Source of the DNA: Buddleja alternifolia
Taxonomy: Eukaryota; Streptophyta; Magnoliopsida; Lamiales; Scrophulariaceae
Direction: 5' to 3'
NCBI GenBank assembly: GCA_019426215.1
Contig: WHWC01000143.1
Coordinates: 1-64,000 of the forward strand
DNA length: 64,000 bases
The number at the start of each line of letters is the position of its first letter. Within the stretch, counting starts at the first letter, position 1. The notes below the pieces were generated by a model. It was not told the DNA's origin. It saw only the letters and a program-made list of their open reading frames with translations, and made no database searches. A program made the translations under genes and the position numbers. Shown one piece after another: positions 43,701-55,163 of the stretch.

Positions 43701-45579
43701 ACAACTTTGGAACATAAAGAATATTTGACAGTTTAAGAGAGTAAGTCGGGGTATGTAAAACAGAGGAACCAACATGCTGAATTTGCAACCGTGCACCATT
43801 TCCAGCCAGAATTTTATTAGTACCATTATAAGGAGTTAAATGAGAAAGTTTACCAGAGTTGGGGATCATATGAGCGGAAGCACCACTGTCTGGGTACCAT
43901 GCAAGGTCAGAGGTGTCAGCGGTAGACAAGGTTGAGAATGATTTCAGTAATTCTTCAGTAACATAAGCGTGATTATACCTCTGAGAGCATGTAAGAGCTA
44001 AGTGTCCAGAGATGCCAAAAATTTAACAAAACCGTGTGCCAGAAGGAGTGGGTAACAGACCGGGACCAGGAGTAACAGTACCAGGGGACACAGACCGTGC
44101 GGAGACGAAACTGAAGAATATACTATGGCGAGGAATATGTACCATGACCATTGCGACCTCGTCCACGACCGGAGCGGTTACCACAACCACGAGAGTAACC
44201 ACGACCATTGCGACCTCGTCCACGACCGGAGCGGTTACCACGACCACAAGAATAACCACAACCATTACCACCATGAGGGTTAGAGGAGGCAACAAAAGCT
44301 GGAGTTGAGGAAAATGGAGTGAGACGGGTACGTTGCTCAAATTGTAAAAGCTGAGCCGAAAGATCATCAAATGTGATTAGGTTCGGCTGAAGGGAGACAG
44401 CTGTGACAAAAGATTCAAATTCAGAAGGCAGACCACTAAAAGCTTGAAGAACAAGGTCCATTGGACCAATAGGATAATTGACAGTCGCTAAATTATCGGC
44501 AAGAGTTTTCAATTTACTCAAATAAGCGTCACATGAGAGGTCACCCCTTTTTGATGCTAGTAAACTCATTCTTGTATTGTAATTGTTTTGCCACAATTGT
44601 TGGCAAAAACGATGTTAGAGGGTTAACCAAATTTCACGAGCAGTAGATAGAGTATGAATTTCTTGAACAATAGATGGAGAAAAGGTAGCATTCATCCAGG
44701 AACGAACACTTCGATCGGTGTGCAACCATGAGTTATAACCCGGATTTTGTATGGAGTGACCAAGTTAATTTAGAAGATAAGATGGTTGGCATGGCAGCGT
44801 ACCGTCGACATAACCAAGTAAGTCTTGGCTGCCAAGAATTAATTCAAATTAATGTTTCCACAACGGATAATTATCGAAATTTATTTTGGTGAACATTAGA
44901 GTAGGGGATGTAAGAGTTGGAGTGGTGATGATATTGGAGTGTGAAGAGTGTGACGGGAGAGAAGGGGAGAGAGCAGCAGCTGTAGGCAGAGAAGAGAGAG
45001 GAGTAGGATGAGGGTTTGAGTATGTAGTAGGGTTAGGGTTCATGTGTGATTGAATATGGTAAGGAAGAGTAGATAGCAGATTTGTGTTAGGGTTTGAGTT
45101 AGGGTTTGGTGAAGGCGGCGGAATGAAGAAGGAAGGAGAAGAGTTACCCGTGGATGCAAAATTTCCAGCGGATGCATGGGAATTGGGTAGAGCCGATAGC
45201 GGTTGAGAGTGAAAGAGAAGATGAGCGATTTCTTTGGGCTGTAGATTGAGTGGAGGAGACATAAGATGATGAATAACTTGGATGGTGGAGGAGAGAGATT
45301 CAGTCGACATAGTGGACATCCAAGTTGGGAGTTGACCGGCGATTTGAGAGAGAAAGTTGGATGGCAGAGTGAAGTTTGTAGCAGCAGCGTGAATTGGAAA
45401 ACTGGGCAGATTTGATGAGGAGAAAAGCGAGAGAGATGAAGAAGGAGGAAGAGTGGTGGAGATCGTGGTGGTAGCGGCGGTAGACGCGCTGGAGGTGGAG
45501 GAAGGCATGGCGGCAGTTATGGATGCAGTGAGGGCGGTAGATGACATCACCGGATCAGATTCCCTAGTGACTGATACCA
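40704..45579 (-). pseudogene. Element C gag-pol, broken in several places
   Basis: Gag begins at the ATG formed at the LTR/primer-site junction (MVSVTRESDPV) and is open to 44849. After a break it continues from 44596 with SFASGLPSEFESF-type gag and an arginine/glycine-rich tail. The protease WYPDSGASAHMIPNS lies at about 43895 and the GAG-pre-integrase and integrase start lie in the frame ending at 43090. A break then precedes AERKHRHIFE in the integrase. Reverse transcriptase parts are 42664-41786 and 41713-40961, with LLYVDDIIHTG. RNase H contains YVDFAWAGCLDSRRST, where the usual catalytic D-S-D is changed. At least four frame or stop breaks are visible, so it cannot make a polyprotein, yet it retains sense codons where A has stops. 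Confidence 0.87.
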
Positions 45580-45733
45580 TGTTAGAGTTCAAACACGTAA
45601 TATTTATGAACTTTGTATGTTGTATTATGAATGAATGTGTAAAAGAATACAATCACGTTCATATACAAAGGATAAAAGAGCCCGAGCTACACATAAATGG
45701 GCGTACTCTATGGACTATACATGTATACTAACA
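45580..45733 (-). repeat. 5' LTR of element C
   Basis: 154 bp, TGTTAGAGTTCAAACACG to TGTATACTAACA on the + strand. On the - strand it is followed by the primer binding site. Confidence 0.88.
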
Positions 45734-45746
45734 GTTGAAAAGTGAA

Positions 45747-46325
45747 TGTTGGGCAATTGTGTGGAGTCGGATCAAAATAGGTTGTAAAAAAAACCAAGAT
45801 AGAGCTGAGAAGGGTCGGGTTGACGGGGATCGCAAAAAGATAAGAAGGAGTTAAAAAATTAAAGCTGTGAAGTGCAGATACGCACAATTGTGCCCAGGCG
45901 CTACTTTGGCTGCGCCACAGGCAGAAGGGTGGCGGGCGCCACTATATGGCGCTTGGGCGCGGGCAACAGCGCTGGACACACGTTTTTCAACTGTTTTCGT
46001 GGCTTATGTATTTTTGACATGTTTCTTGAGTCCTTTTTTAATGAGGATTGTTTCCTTAAGTCCTAGGGCTGATTTAGGATTGTTTTTCCTAAATCTATTA
46101 GGGTTTTAACTTCACTTTTGTCTATTTAAATAGCATAGAACTCATCTTGTAAATTGTAATCGAATCACTTTGAGAGAGTTGAAATAAAAAGATCTAGTTG
46201 GAGGTGGTTTTTCCCTTGATTGGGTTTCCACCATAAAATCTTTGTCTTCTTTATTGCTTTTGTTGTCCCTTTGTTTCTTATATTTTCTGTTGTTGTTTCA
46301 CCATTGAGAGCCTTGATCCCTAACA
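45747..46325. repeat. Solo LTR with perfect 5-bp target duplication
   Basis: 579 bp from TGTTGGGCAATTGTG to GATCCCTAACA, flanked on both sides by GTGAA (45742-45746, 46326-46330). It holds a TATA-like CTATTTAAATAG near 46121 and a GC-rich block at 45893-45975 with GGCGCC-type palindromic words. No internal retrotransposon sequence is attached, as expected after LTR-LTR recombination. Confidence 0.88.
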
Positions 46326-46330
46326 GTGAA

Positions 46331-47156
46331 AACAACAGTAATTGCAACCAGTTAATTAAATGAGACAATTTCATCTATTGATGTACGTGGTACAAATCCA
46401 CAACAAACACAAGTAAGAATTTGAATTGGCATACCAGAATGAGAAAGAATTTGATCCTTGTTACATTATTGATCGTGAAAGAACAATAATTTCTTGTTAA
46501 GTTGACTATCTTCAGTTTTAATTTTGTCAAAATGTGATTTACCAATAGGAAAACGAAAACCCAAATGATAGGATATACCCAAAAAAATAAAAATAAAAAA
46601 TAAATAATTACACAAGAGTGTTTGACCTTTTTTTACTATAGTAAAGGTGAAATCTTATTAATTTTTTACTATAATAAAGGCATAGTTAGTAAATATGGAC
46701 GGAAAAAGTTCATAATTTAATACGCACATGTATATTATGAAATTTTATTAAAAATTACGGTGAAAAATTTGGCTAAAAAGTAAAAGAACCGGAAATAAAC
46801 GGAATCATAGACGTATGAGTATAATACAGATATAAATTAATTATTCGAGAGTAAAAATACGGCTTAGTTCTATATAAATTTGTAAGATTTATTGCTTGTA
46901 CTTGCTTTTAATTTATATAAATAATATTTTATGTGAGTCACTAATTGACAATAATTAATATTTTGATAAATTATTAACGTTTAGAGTTTTTAATTGTATA
47001 TATAATACTCAACTAATATTTATAAAAATTAATAATAATTTTTAAGTTTTAAATTAAAAAAGAATATTTTTTACACCGAAATTAGAGTATTATTCGTCGA
47101 GTATTATATGAGATACGTAAAGTGCGTGTACTAAAGGGTTCAACTCAAAAGTATAA
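46331..47156. other. Gene-free AT-rich stretch
   Basis: No supported gene or repeat seen. Confidence 0.5.
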
Positions 47157-47174
47157 GTATTATTCATTAAGTTT

Positions 47175-47362
47175 TTTTTTTTTGGTATATACCAAGGGTT
47201 TCCCCCAGATGGACGTCGGAAACTATTCCCTTCGAGGCGTAGATCACCGAAGTGGGTTTTGCCTCTCCCAACAAAGTTTTTTCCATACACACCGCCAGGA
47301 ATCGAACCCTGGACAAATGCTTAAGGAATCCAACTATCTACCAACTGTGTTGGACCTTGTTG
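47175..47362 (-). mobile_element. tRNA-derived SINE with 18-bp target duplication
   Basis: On the - strand a B-box-like GGTTCGATTCC lies at 47292-47302, with a tRNA-like GTTGGTAGATAGTTGG upstream. The T run at 47172-47183 is the A tail on the - strand. Flanking repeats GTATTATTCATTAAGTTT (47157-47174) and GTATTATTCATTACGTTT (47363-47380) differ at one base. Confidence 0.78.
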
Positions 47363-47380
47363 GTATTATTCATTACGTTT

Positions 47381-47753
47381 AGAATGCATATGAGAAACAA
47401 TTTTTTTTTCAATTATACATACATACGTTTATTGACGGGTATAGTAAGAGTTTTTACTAATAGAGAATAAAGGTTGCATGGCCATTCACCTATTGGAATC
47501 AGTAAATCATCACTATGAAAAAAACGAGTGTACATAATTGAACTAATTAAGGACATCTTTTGGTGGAAAATAAATAAATAAAAAATAAAATGTGAAAATA
47601 TTGTTGTTTAACTAACTAAATGAAAGAAAATTTCGTTAATGTTAACACCTTGGGTAAACAATCTGATTCATCCAAATAAATTCTAAACCAAACCGGAATG
47701 AAGTTGTTAACAATCTTATGAAGATTCTTCAATGATCATCTAACTATATAAAA
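47381..47753. other. 3' flank of the DUF295 gene
   Basis: No gene. On the - strand this is the presumed 3' untranslated and downstream region of the gene ending at 47754. Confidence 0.4.
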
Positions 47754-48728
47754 TTACTGTTTTTTGAAGGTTGTGTGTTCAACCCAATAGCATATTGATT
47801 GAGAGCGCCTAGCAGCAGGACATGGCAGTAACAAGGTAGTGCTTCTGTCATTCAAGTCAAAGATATAGAGATTCCTGCTATTTGGAACAACATAATATAT
47901 GGAATTAGATCTCAATCCTTCAGATAAGCAACAAAAACCACTACCCGAATAGCTGAGAAAAATTGTTCGCTTGCCTATGTTCTCTAGCTCCACGCACTCC
48001 ATTCGATTAGTGTCCACCTGAAAAATCCTAAAATCCATGCCATTCTCGCCCCTGGCGCACAAGAGGATTTGATGGACCAAGAAGAGCTCACCACATGACG
48101 ACTCAATTAAGACAGTGTCGGTCATTTTTGCCCACATTGGTGATGGGTCAGGGATGTTCCAGTGCTGCCCCTCCTCGTCCCCCTCCTCCCCCATCAATAT
48201 TGGCCTCATCTGAAGAGTTTTGCCAACAAAATGAACAATTACAAATAGAAACCTAGGTCTTATAAAGCCATAAATTTTATCTTGGAAGGATCCAACTCCC
48301 ATTAAATTTATTTCTTCATCTCCATCTTTATCTTCTGTTGATTGTGTGACAAACTCATGATCTCCAAGTTGACAAAATGCTTGATGATAGCCACAGGCAG
48401 AATTGAACAAGATGTGACAATCTGGATCCGTAGGAGGTTTAGACATTACACATACGTTGTACTTCTCATAGTCTTCCAATTCTGGGAGCTCTATTTTTTT
48501 CATAGACACTGGATTCCAAAGACAACAATCTTCTGTTTCGATATCCACTAAAACCAGCCACCCATAAGCGCAAGGTATTATTTCCTTGTTGCACAACTCG
48601 GGAATACTTGTTGTGTAAAACCGTTTGTCTAATGTGCTATAGAAAGATTGTTTTGAATATTCATCTCCATGTGTTATCAAAAGCCAGGGTGGCTGGTTTT
48701 TTTCCATGTCTGCCCCTTCCATCTCCAT
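47754..48728 (-). CDS. DUF295-domain protein without an F-box
   Basis: 324 aa in a single exon, from ATG at 48728 (MEMEGADMEKNQPPWLLITH) to TAA. It matches the DUF295 (KIB1-like beta-propeller) family. An N-terminal PPWLLITHGDEYSKQSFYS blade start is followed by CAYGWLVLVDIETEDCCLWNP, a hallmark of the family. Then come a PDCHILFNSA strand, a TDTVLIESSCGELFLVHQIL segment, FRIFQVDTNRMECVELENIG and the C-terminal NSIYYVV and LYIFDLNDRS motifs. There is no F-box ahead of the propeller, so by itself it would not be expected to bind SKP1. Internal methionines at codons 3 and 8 could also serve as starts. The preceding - strand sequence has a GATGCAG acceptor-like site, so a 5' untranslated exon is possible. 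Function within plants is unknown for this member. Confidence 0.85.
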   Translation of the reverse strand: MEMEGADMEKNQPPWLLITHGDEYSKQSFYSTLDKRFYTTSIPELCNKEIIPCAYGWLVLVDIETEDCCLWNPVSMKKIELPELEDYEKYNVCVMSKPPTDPDCHILFNSACGYHQAFCQLGDHEFVTQSTEDKDGDEEINLMGVGSFQDKIYGFIRPRFLFVIVHFVGKTLQMRPILMGEEGDEEGQHWNIPDPSPMWAKMTDTVLIESSCGELFLVHQILLCARGENGMDFRIFQVDTNRMECVELENIGKRTIFLSYSGSGFCCLSEGLRSNSIYYVVPNSRNLYIFDLNDRSTTLLLPCPAARRSQSICYWVEHTTFKKQ

Positions 48729-50998
48729 ATAAATAATTGTCTTTAATTAACCTGCATCAACAATTAGTCCAAATTATTGAAACTTCCTATTGATCAAGTT
48801 ATGACTTCAATATAAACAACAAAGAATAATAATTATAATAATAATAATATATAAGTAAATAAATAAAAGTACCGAAAGAGAGATTTAAAGAATTCATTAG
48901 TTATAATTGATTATTAAAATCGATCACTAAAGAAATTATTGAACTGTAACTCGAATTAAGAATTAACCCCAAACAGAGAAGATAGAAGATCATTTAAAGG
49001 TCTAAAAATTAAACTACCTAAAAGATTTGTAATAGCGAAAAAGAAAAGAATTATATATAAATTAATTGCAGCAATCGCCATAAAATTACAGTCAAATATA
49101 TATGTTTAAGATAAACTAAACTATTCTTGCTAGCAAGATATGGATTTATGCTTAAAAAAAATTAAAAAAAATCCCATGTAAATTAAATTGCAGCTATTAC
49201 AGTTTAAAAATAATGATCACAATAAATCCATCCAATTGCAGACCAAAAAGGTATCTTTCTTAATTTCTACTATGCATATTATCTATCTCTTCGTGTATTG
49301 GTTTTTCAAATAACATAAACATCAAATATGAATCACGGTGATGCATGTTGCAAGTTGCTAATTAAAAGTCGATTTTTTTTTTAATATAAATGTCATATTA
49401 TTATGGTATATGCACGGCTGCGTAGAAACTATAATTTGAAACATGAACACACATAAATATTGGGACTTACCCGAAAACTCTCGCGAGAAATTAAAATCGC
49501 TTCTTTCTTCTTTTCTTGAAGGATAGATATGAATTCTCGTTTTATTTTGATGAAGTTAACCAAAAACTTTAGAGTGTATATGTCTGTATATGTGTGTGTA
49601 TATATATATATATGTATGTATGTAAAGAGAAAAACATGAAACCTTTTAGTTACCAACTTTAACTGGGATTAGGAGATAGTAAATAACAAAATTAGGAGGA
49701 AGTAAATTAAATAAAGAAATCTTTTATAATTCACGAGTAGTTCCCTTTTATACTTGGTTAGCAAAAAAATAACATTAAAAAAAACAACTTCCTTATATAA
49801 TTCAAACAACAACCCGCTTCAAATAGGAACAAAATCTTTCTTTATTTTTTATTTTTACTTTTTTTTTTTTTAGCTAAAACCACCTTTTTTTAATTATAAA
49901 GTAATACAAGACTGTTTTAACGAAATCTTTATAATTACCAACTCCAATTGAAATTAGGAGACATGAAATAAGGAAAACTTTGTAATTTTTATATGGTACT
50001 CAATCAAACTCAAGTTATATGGTAGAGAAGAGAGGATCATCACAAACTCATAAAACTTGCACCACAAGTGCTTCTTATTCTCTCAGGCCAAACTTTACAT
50101 ATATCTTTCTCGCTCTGCTCTCTAAGATCACTAACAGAAGAGGCCTGCGATTAATCGGAGGGAGCCAAAGGTACATTCTCGAACTCTTTCACTCGGGCTA
50201 CTTTTCTTATCGGGCAAGTTTTTTCGCCCGTTTGTTCAATACCTGCACTCTAGTAAGTAGCTGCACTTTGTTGTATGATTTTGTAACACAATTATTATGT
50301 GACAATTTTTTGTTTTTTCAACCTTTGGTAATAGAACAATTTATTTATTCATACTTTTGGTTATACTATAGAATAAATTCCGGTTGAATAAACTATAATA
50401 TTTTTCTATTTCTTTAATGGATGATTAATGTTTCTATCAATCAGATAATAAGATTATTATTGAACTTTGCATGGTAAATTCAATATATTCATACATAGAT
50501 GGGAATTTTTACCGTGTATTATAGTGGGTAATCGTTGTTTTTATGGTGAATTTGTAATGTATATACTTGAAATCACAAATTCGCTCCCGGCAATACTTCG
50601 AGGGATTAGTCTTGAGCCTACAGACTCGAGGACACCTCAAAAACCCCGATGGTAGAGTGACCTAGATAGATTAGTCTTGCAAACGTCGTCGTGATTGTTT
50701 ATCTCCTCATTAAGTAATTAGTAAACCGAAACAATTAAAATTGTCCACTTTGGTAATCTAGGTGTAGGTGAAAAATCAAATTTTTGATTTGGAGTGAAAA
50801 AATCACGAGGAACTTTATCAGTTTATAGATGATTGATCATAAAAGATACTTTATTAACTTTAAAAAAGAAATTTTTAGTAGTAGACAAATGCAATTTACT
50901 ATGTCTTTTTTATAGATATATTTTTTCCTCCTTCAGTGTAATGACTATTAGTTTTTGATTTGTCATGTCTATACGTACAGAGAAAAATAAATAACATA
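48729..50998. other. Region between the two divergent DUF295 genes
   Basis: Holds both promoters and possibly a leader exon of the F-box gene: a pyrimidine-rich, CTCTGCTCTCT-containing stretch at 50080-50170 ends in AAAG/GTACAT, and CCTCCTTCAG/TG at about 50927-50938 would be the acceptor. An AT/GT microsatellite lies at 49595-49622. The ORF at 50019-50387 has no family resemblance and overlaps the proposed leader. Confidence 0.4.
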
Positions 50999-52105
50999 AT
51001 GACAGGGTGGACTGATCTTCCGAAAGAGCTTCTGAGTTTGATACTATCTAACCTATTTGGTCTAGATAAGTATACATTTAGCCTAGTATGCAAATCATGG
51101 AATGCAGCATCCGCAATTTCACCATATCGTCATTCGCCTTATTTAATGTCGTATCAATGGAATCGTGCTTGGAAATTTTTTCAGTACGATCTTATCTTTG
51201 ATAAGAAGTTTCCGGAACTTCCCAAGGCACACATTCGTTGCTCGAAGTATGGATGGTTGTTGATGTCCGGATTTGCTTTCAGTTTATATTTCTTCGATCC
51301 ATTCAATGGGCGAAGGATTTATCTTCCCAAAAGCGACTTCCGTCAGGCCATAACATGTTTCTTCCACGAGCCAACTTCCCCAGACTGCTTCATTGTCGGT
51401 ATGGCGAACAGTGTAGATGGGCTATCCATAGAAATAGGTGTGCTTAACCATGGAGAGAATAAATGGAAGAAATACACATACCATAGCAAGACTCCTTTTT
51501 ATGTGTCAATTTGCAACCCGGCGTTGCATCGTGGACAATTATACTGTTTGGATGTGGCAGGAAATATTGCAACATTTGATATCAACAATCATGGTTCTGA
51601 AACCAGTTGGATTGTCCATGCCAAGTGTCTTTCTCCCCCTCGACTGCGCCAAAAACTTCGTCAACATTTCTTGATCAAAGTTTGCGACATACTTTTTGCT
51701 GTTCTTCTTGCACATGAAGAAAGAAAGGTCAATGTGTTCAAACTTTTGGAGCCAGATATGAGATGGGAAGTGGTAGAAGATTTAGGGGACAAGATGTTTT
51801 ATGTGAGCCACACGGCGTGTCTTGCACATACTGATCCGCAGACCAGCATGGCAAACAAGATTTACTTCCCCAAGTTCCACGGTGATAACGGCGTGTTTTA
51901 CTATTTGAAAACTCGGAAATACCATTCATTTAAAGGCGATTACTCTAGCAAAAAATCCTATGGTTTAAATGACAACGACTTTGCCACTTGGATTATGCCT
52001 ACGCCTTTCGAAGAATTTTCTAGAGATTTGTCATGGTGCCCGGAAGTGGACGATGAAATCCCTTGTATCAATCTGGATAAAGGGTCCGGAGATATTAAAA
52101 TTTAA
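50999..52105 (+). CDS. F-box protein with DUF295 beta-propeller (368 aa)
   Basis: The ATG at 50999 gives MTGWTDLPKELLSLIL; an in-frame TTG upstream is not used as the start. Residues 4-45 form the F-box (DLPKELLSLILSNLF, CKSWNAAS), the SKP1-binding part of an SCF ubiquitin ligase. The DUF295 propeller follows, with CSKYGWLLMSGFAFSLYFFDP, PDCFIVGMANS, LYCLDVAGNIATFDI, VNVFKLLEPDMRWEVVEDLG and the closing NKIYFPKF, then WIMPTPFEEFSRDLSWCP. The reading frame is intact and the length is normal for the family. It likely selects substrates for ubiquitination, though the substrate is unknown. A tandem partial copy of its 3' end lies at 54690-55163, and the DNA after both copies is homologous. Confidence 0.92.
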   Translation: MTGWTDLPKELLSLILSNLFGLDKYTFSLVCKSWNAASAISPYRHSPYLMSYQWNRAWKFFQYDLIFDKKFPELPKAHIRCSKYGWLLMSGFAFSLYFFDPFNGRRIYLPKSDFRQAITCFFHEPTSPDCFIVGMANSVDGLSIEIGVLNHGENKWKKYTYHSKTPFYVSICNPALHRGQLYCLDVAGNIATFDINNHGSETSWIVHAKCLSPPRLRQKLRQHFLIKVCDILFAVLLAHEERKVNVFKLLEPDMRWEVVEDLGDKMFYVSHTACLAHTDPQTSMANKIYFPKFHGDNGVFYYLKTRKYHSFKGDYSSKKSYGLNDNDFATWIMPTPFEEFSRDLSWCPEVDDEIPCINLDKGSGDIKI

Positions 52106-53299
52106 TTTTCCTCTTTATTCAAAATTTCGTAATTTCTTTTATGTTCTTGCCTCTTTATCTAATGGCTTTTCCTTTTCTAGTTTAAATTGAATTTTCCTGT
52201 TGTCCCAATTTATTTGTACCTGTTGCACCTTTACTACCAATTCCGATATTCTGTTACACGTTCATGTTACACGTACCGATGCGTGACAAGTGTATACACG
52301 GACGGTTGGGATGTGTAACACAAATATTGTAACAAAAGATTTCATTTGCTTTACTATAGTCAAAATTACATTAATCGCGCATACTATTAACTGATGAAGT
52401 TAATACTATGCAAAGATGGGGGAATAATAATTTGCAAAGATGATTTATTCCAATAGTTCGGAAAAAAAAAAACAGAGATGTGCCAGATACAATTTTAAAT
52501 GCTTTTTAAAATTGAAGAAAAAGCAGATGATGGATACAATTTTTCTTTCTTTTTAATTTTAGATGAAGAGGGATACTTTGACCGGACAAACTTGGACTAA
52601 TAATTTTTTAATCATGAGTCACACATACCCTATAAAACTCTAAATAAGGAGAGAAAAATCACAATTTATGACAATTTGTGATAGAATCTAGAATCACTTC
52701 GCATATGAAAGTGGAAGTTGATAGTTTGATAGACTAATACCACTAGGCTAACAAACTTCGGGTAACCGATACAATTTTTTAACATATGGAAAGTGCGGTA
52801 ACTTAATTAATTAATTATTAGTCATAGTGTCATCCATTGGCCCAACCCAACTAATTTTTGAAATGGGCTTCACCGAAGTGGCCCATACAGTGAGATACTC
52901 TATGGGCTCAGTGTAGGTCATGATAATATTTCGATCTATATAAACTCATGAATTATGAATTATGCTGGGCCATATACAAACAACGAGCAGAATCCAAAAA
53001 CAGAAGAGAAATTGACAGTGAAGGAAATAATACTTAATGACAAAGTTAGAAAGATGGATCATCTAAACAAATGGGCCTTCTTGTATTAGCCCTTGTTGTT
53101 CAACCTTTATCACGGTCCACTAGAAACATTCCTGTCATTTCAGTTTAAGTCATCGTTTAGTAGTCGGTGAATCCTTTACATACGAAAACCCATCACATGG
53201 ACTTCATTTGCGTATCCAACTATTAATAAATATGAAAAGAAAAACGTAAATCTTCTTGATAAAAATAGTAATATCCAAAATAATCATTAATAATTGAAA
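52106..53299. other. 3' flank of the F-box gene, paralogous to 55164-58900
   Basis: Blocks such as GAAGAAAAAGCAGATGATGG and GGGCCATATACAAA recur downstream of the pseudogene copy. No further gene is seen. Confidence 0.7.
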
Positions 53300-53576
53300 G
53301 GGATAATTGCACTCCACCCCTCACTAATTGGGTAATTATAGAACCCTCCCCCCACTAATTAATAATTACAAATACACCCCCTCAGGGGGTCTATTTGTAA
53401 AGTTTACAGGTCTATTTGTAAGGTTTATAGGGGGTGCAAATGTAAAAATTGTTACACACAGGGGGTGCAGTTGTAAGAAATCTTTAACATGAAGGGGTGT
53501 AGTTGTAATTATTAATTAATGAGGAGAAGTTTTTGTAATTACCCAATTAATGAGGGGGGTCTAGTGTAATTATCTC
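53300..53576. mobile_element. Mutator-like MITE copy 2 with perfect 9-bp target duplication
   Basis: The termini GGGATAATTGCACTCCACCC and, inverted, GAGATAATTACACTAGACCC are flanked by TAATTGAAA at 53291-53299 and 53577-53585. The paralogous site near 58906-58914 has a single TAATTGAAA and no insert, which confirms the boundaries. Confidence 0.93.
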
Positions 53577-53936
53577 TAATTGAAATTACAATGTAAATGA
53601 CTAAAATCCTTCATAAACACTACCATGAAGCTCAAAGCAACCAAATAAGGGTATCGTTGTGAAATATATTTGGGTGCGATCAAGCCGTGTCTGGACTAGA
53701 ATTTCCTCCAATCAAGAAGTTGTAGTCAAGAATTCCCGTACATTCACAATAAGTCCAATGAATTTGATAGAAATTAGCTAACATGCTTCAGCATAGAATA
53801 AAAAAAGTGATGTTCAATCACAAATGAGGCATACAATTCTTTTTCTAAATGTGACTATTATTAGGCTTTTTTCGAGCTCTTTTTTGCCATCTGACAACAG
53901 AATTTAAAGTTCAGAAATCTAAATTTATAAGTATTA

Positions 53937-54579
53937 GAGATAATTACACTAGACCCCCTCACTAATTGGATAATTACAGAAATCTCCCCTTACTAATTGA
54001 TAACTACAAAGATTTCTTACAACTGCACTCTCTGTGTGTAACAATTTTTACATTTGCACCCCCTGTAAACCTTACAAATAGACTCTCTGAGGAGGTATAT
54101 TTGTAATCAGGGACGGAGCCAGGAATTTGAATGAGGAGGGGGGGGGGGGCGAGATTGTTATGATATAGGTATATATCTTTTTTTTGCAGATAGTCGAAGG
54201 AGTGAAAGGGGGGTGCGGGGGGCTTGCCCCTCGCGGTACGGTACGCTATATTTGTGGGAGAAAATATAATAAGAAACTAGGTTCAATTATAACTTTTGAC
54301 ATACTTTATACTCTTATATCTTTTTCGTTATAGTCAGGATTTTGGGTTTTAGGGGGGCAAACTCAAACTAAAGGGAAAAAACATGATATTTTTCGATTTT
54401 GAGGGGGGGCGAAATCCAAATATCAAAAATTTTGTAAGGTAAAAAAATGATTTTTCAAAATTGAGGGGGGGCGACCGCACCCTCCAGCCCCCCTGGCTCC
54501 GTCCCTGTTTGTAATTATTAATTAGTGGGGGGTTTCTGTAATTACCCAATTAGTGAGGGGGTGTGAGTGTAATTATCCC
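53937..54579. mobile_element. Mutator-like MITE copy 3, hosting a nested hAT-like element
   Basis: The termini GAGATAATTACACTAGACCC and, inverted, GGGATAATTACACTCACACC are flanked by a perfect 9-bp repeat TAAGTATTA (53928-53936, 54580-54588). The paralogous site near 59189-59198 is empty. The 400-bp insert at 54108-54507 accounts for its greater length. Confidence 0.93.
54108..54507. mobile_element. hAT-like element CAGGGACGGAGCCAGG, 8-bp target duplication
   Basis: The ends CAGGGACGGAGCCAGG and CCTGGCTCCGTCCCTG are perfect 16-bp inverses. Flanks TTTGTAAT (54100-54107 and 54508-54515) are identical. Inside are G-rich runs and AT-rich sequence without a transposase. Confidence 0.93.
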
Positions 54580-54641
54580 TAAGTATTATTAGGATTTTCT
54601 CGAGTTAAATCGTACGTTGCGCAGATTTTGACTGGCATCCG

Positions 54642-54689
54642 ATGTCGATTTCGATCGGTGATTTGCAGAAGTTTGATCTCTCCGAACCC
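54642..54689 (+). pseudogene. 5' coding fragment of an unknown gene, cut by recombination
   Basis: The ATG at 54642 gives MSISIGDLQKFDLSEP and then joins F-box gene sequence at about 54690. A longer copy of the same start is at 59250 (MSILIGDLQKFDLSV). I do not recognise the protein. Confidence 0.55.
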
Positions 54690-55163
54690 ATTTAGGGGAC
54701 AAGATGTTTTATGTGAGCCACACGGCGTGTTTTGCACAGATTGATCCGCAGACTAGCATGGCACACAAAATTTACTTCCCCAAGTTGCACGGTGATGACG
54801 GTGTGTTTTACTCTTTGAAAACTCGGAAATACCATTCATCTAAAGGTGATTACTCTAGCAAAGAGTCTTATGGCTTAAAGGACCATGCCTTTGCCACTTG
54901 GGTTGTGCCTACGCGTTTCGAAGAATTTTCTAGAGATTTATCATGGTGCCCGGAAGTGGACAATGTCATACACTAGGAAATACCATTCATTTAAAGGCGA
55001 TTACTCTAGCGAAAAGTCTTTTGGTTTAAAGGACCTCGTTTTTGCCACTTGGATTATGACACTTTTCGAAGAATTTTCTAGAGATTTATCATGGTGCCAG
55101 GAATTGGACGATGCAATCCCTTGTATCGATCTGGATAAAGGGTCCGGAGATATTAGAATTTAA
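54690..55163 (+). pseudogene. Partial, internally duplicated copy of the F-box gene 3' end
   Basis: From TTAGGGGACAAGATGTT at 54692 it matches the intact gene from about 51782 (MFYVSHTACFAQIDPQTS). After SRDLSWCPEVDN the frame ends with a stop at 54974. A second, overlapping copy of the same C-terminal segment then begins at about 54969 (KYHSFKGDYSSEKSFG) and runs to the normal end, DLDKGSGDIRI. The F-box and most of the propeller are absent. The structure indicates unequal recombination among at least three tandem copies, and no functional protein is expected. Confidence 0.87.

Larger units (their letters stand above)
40548..45733 (-). mobile_element. Degenerate Ty1/copia retrotransposon C, same family as A
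   Basis: Two LTRs of about 155 bp bound internal gag, protease, integrase, reverse transcriptase and RNase H on the - strand. Flanking 5-mers (AAAAT on the left, GTTGA on the right) do not match, so either the duplication has decayed or the ends recombined. The primer binding site (TGGTATCAG on the - strand) is at 45571-45579 and a purine tract (GCAGGGGG) lies beside the left LTR. Confidence 0.9.

Noticed and set aside
50019..50387. 122-aa ORF upstream of the F-box gene
   Set aside because: No domain or homologous counterpart; it overlaps a pyrimidine-rich stretch that looks more like a leader exon and intron.
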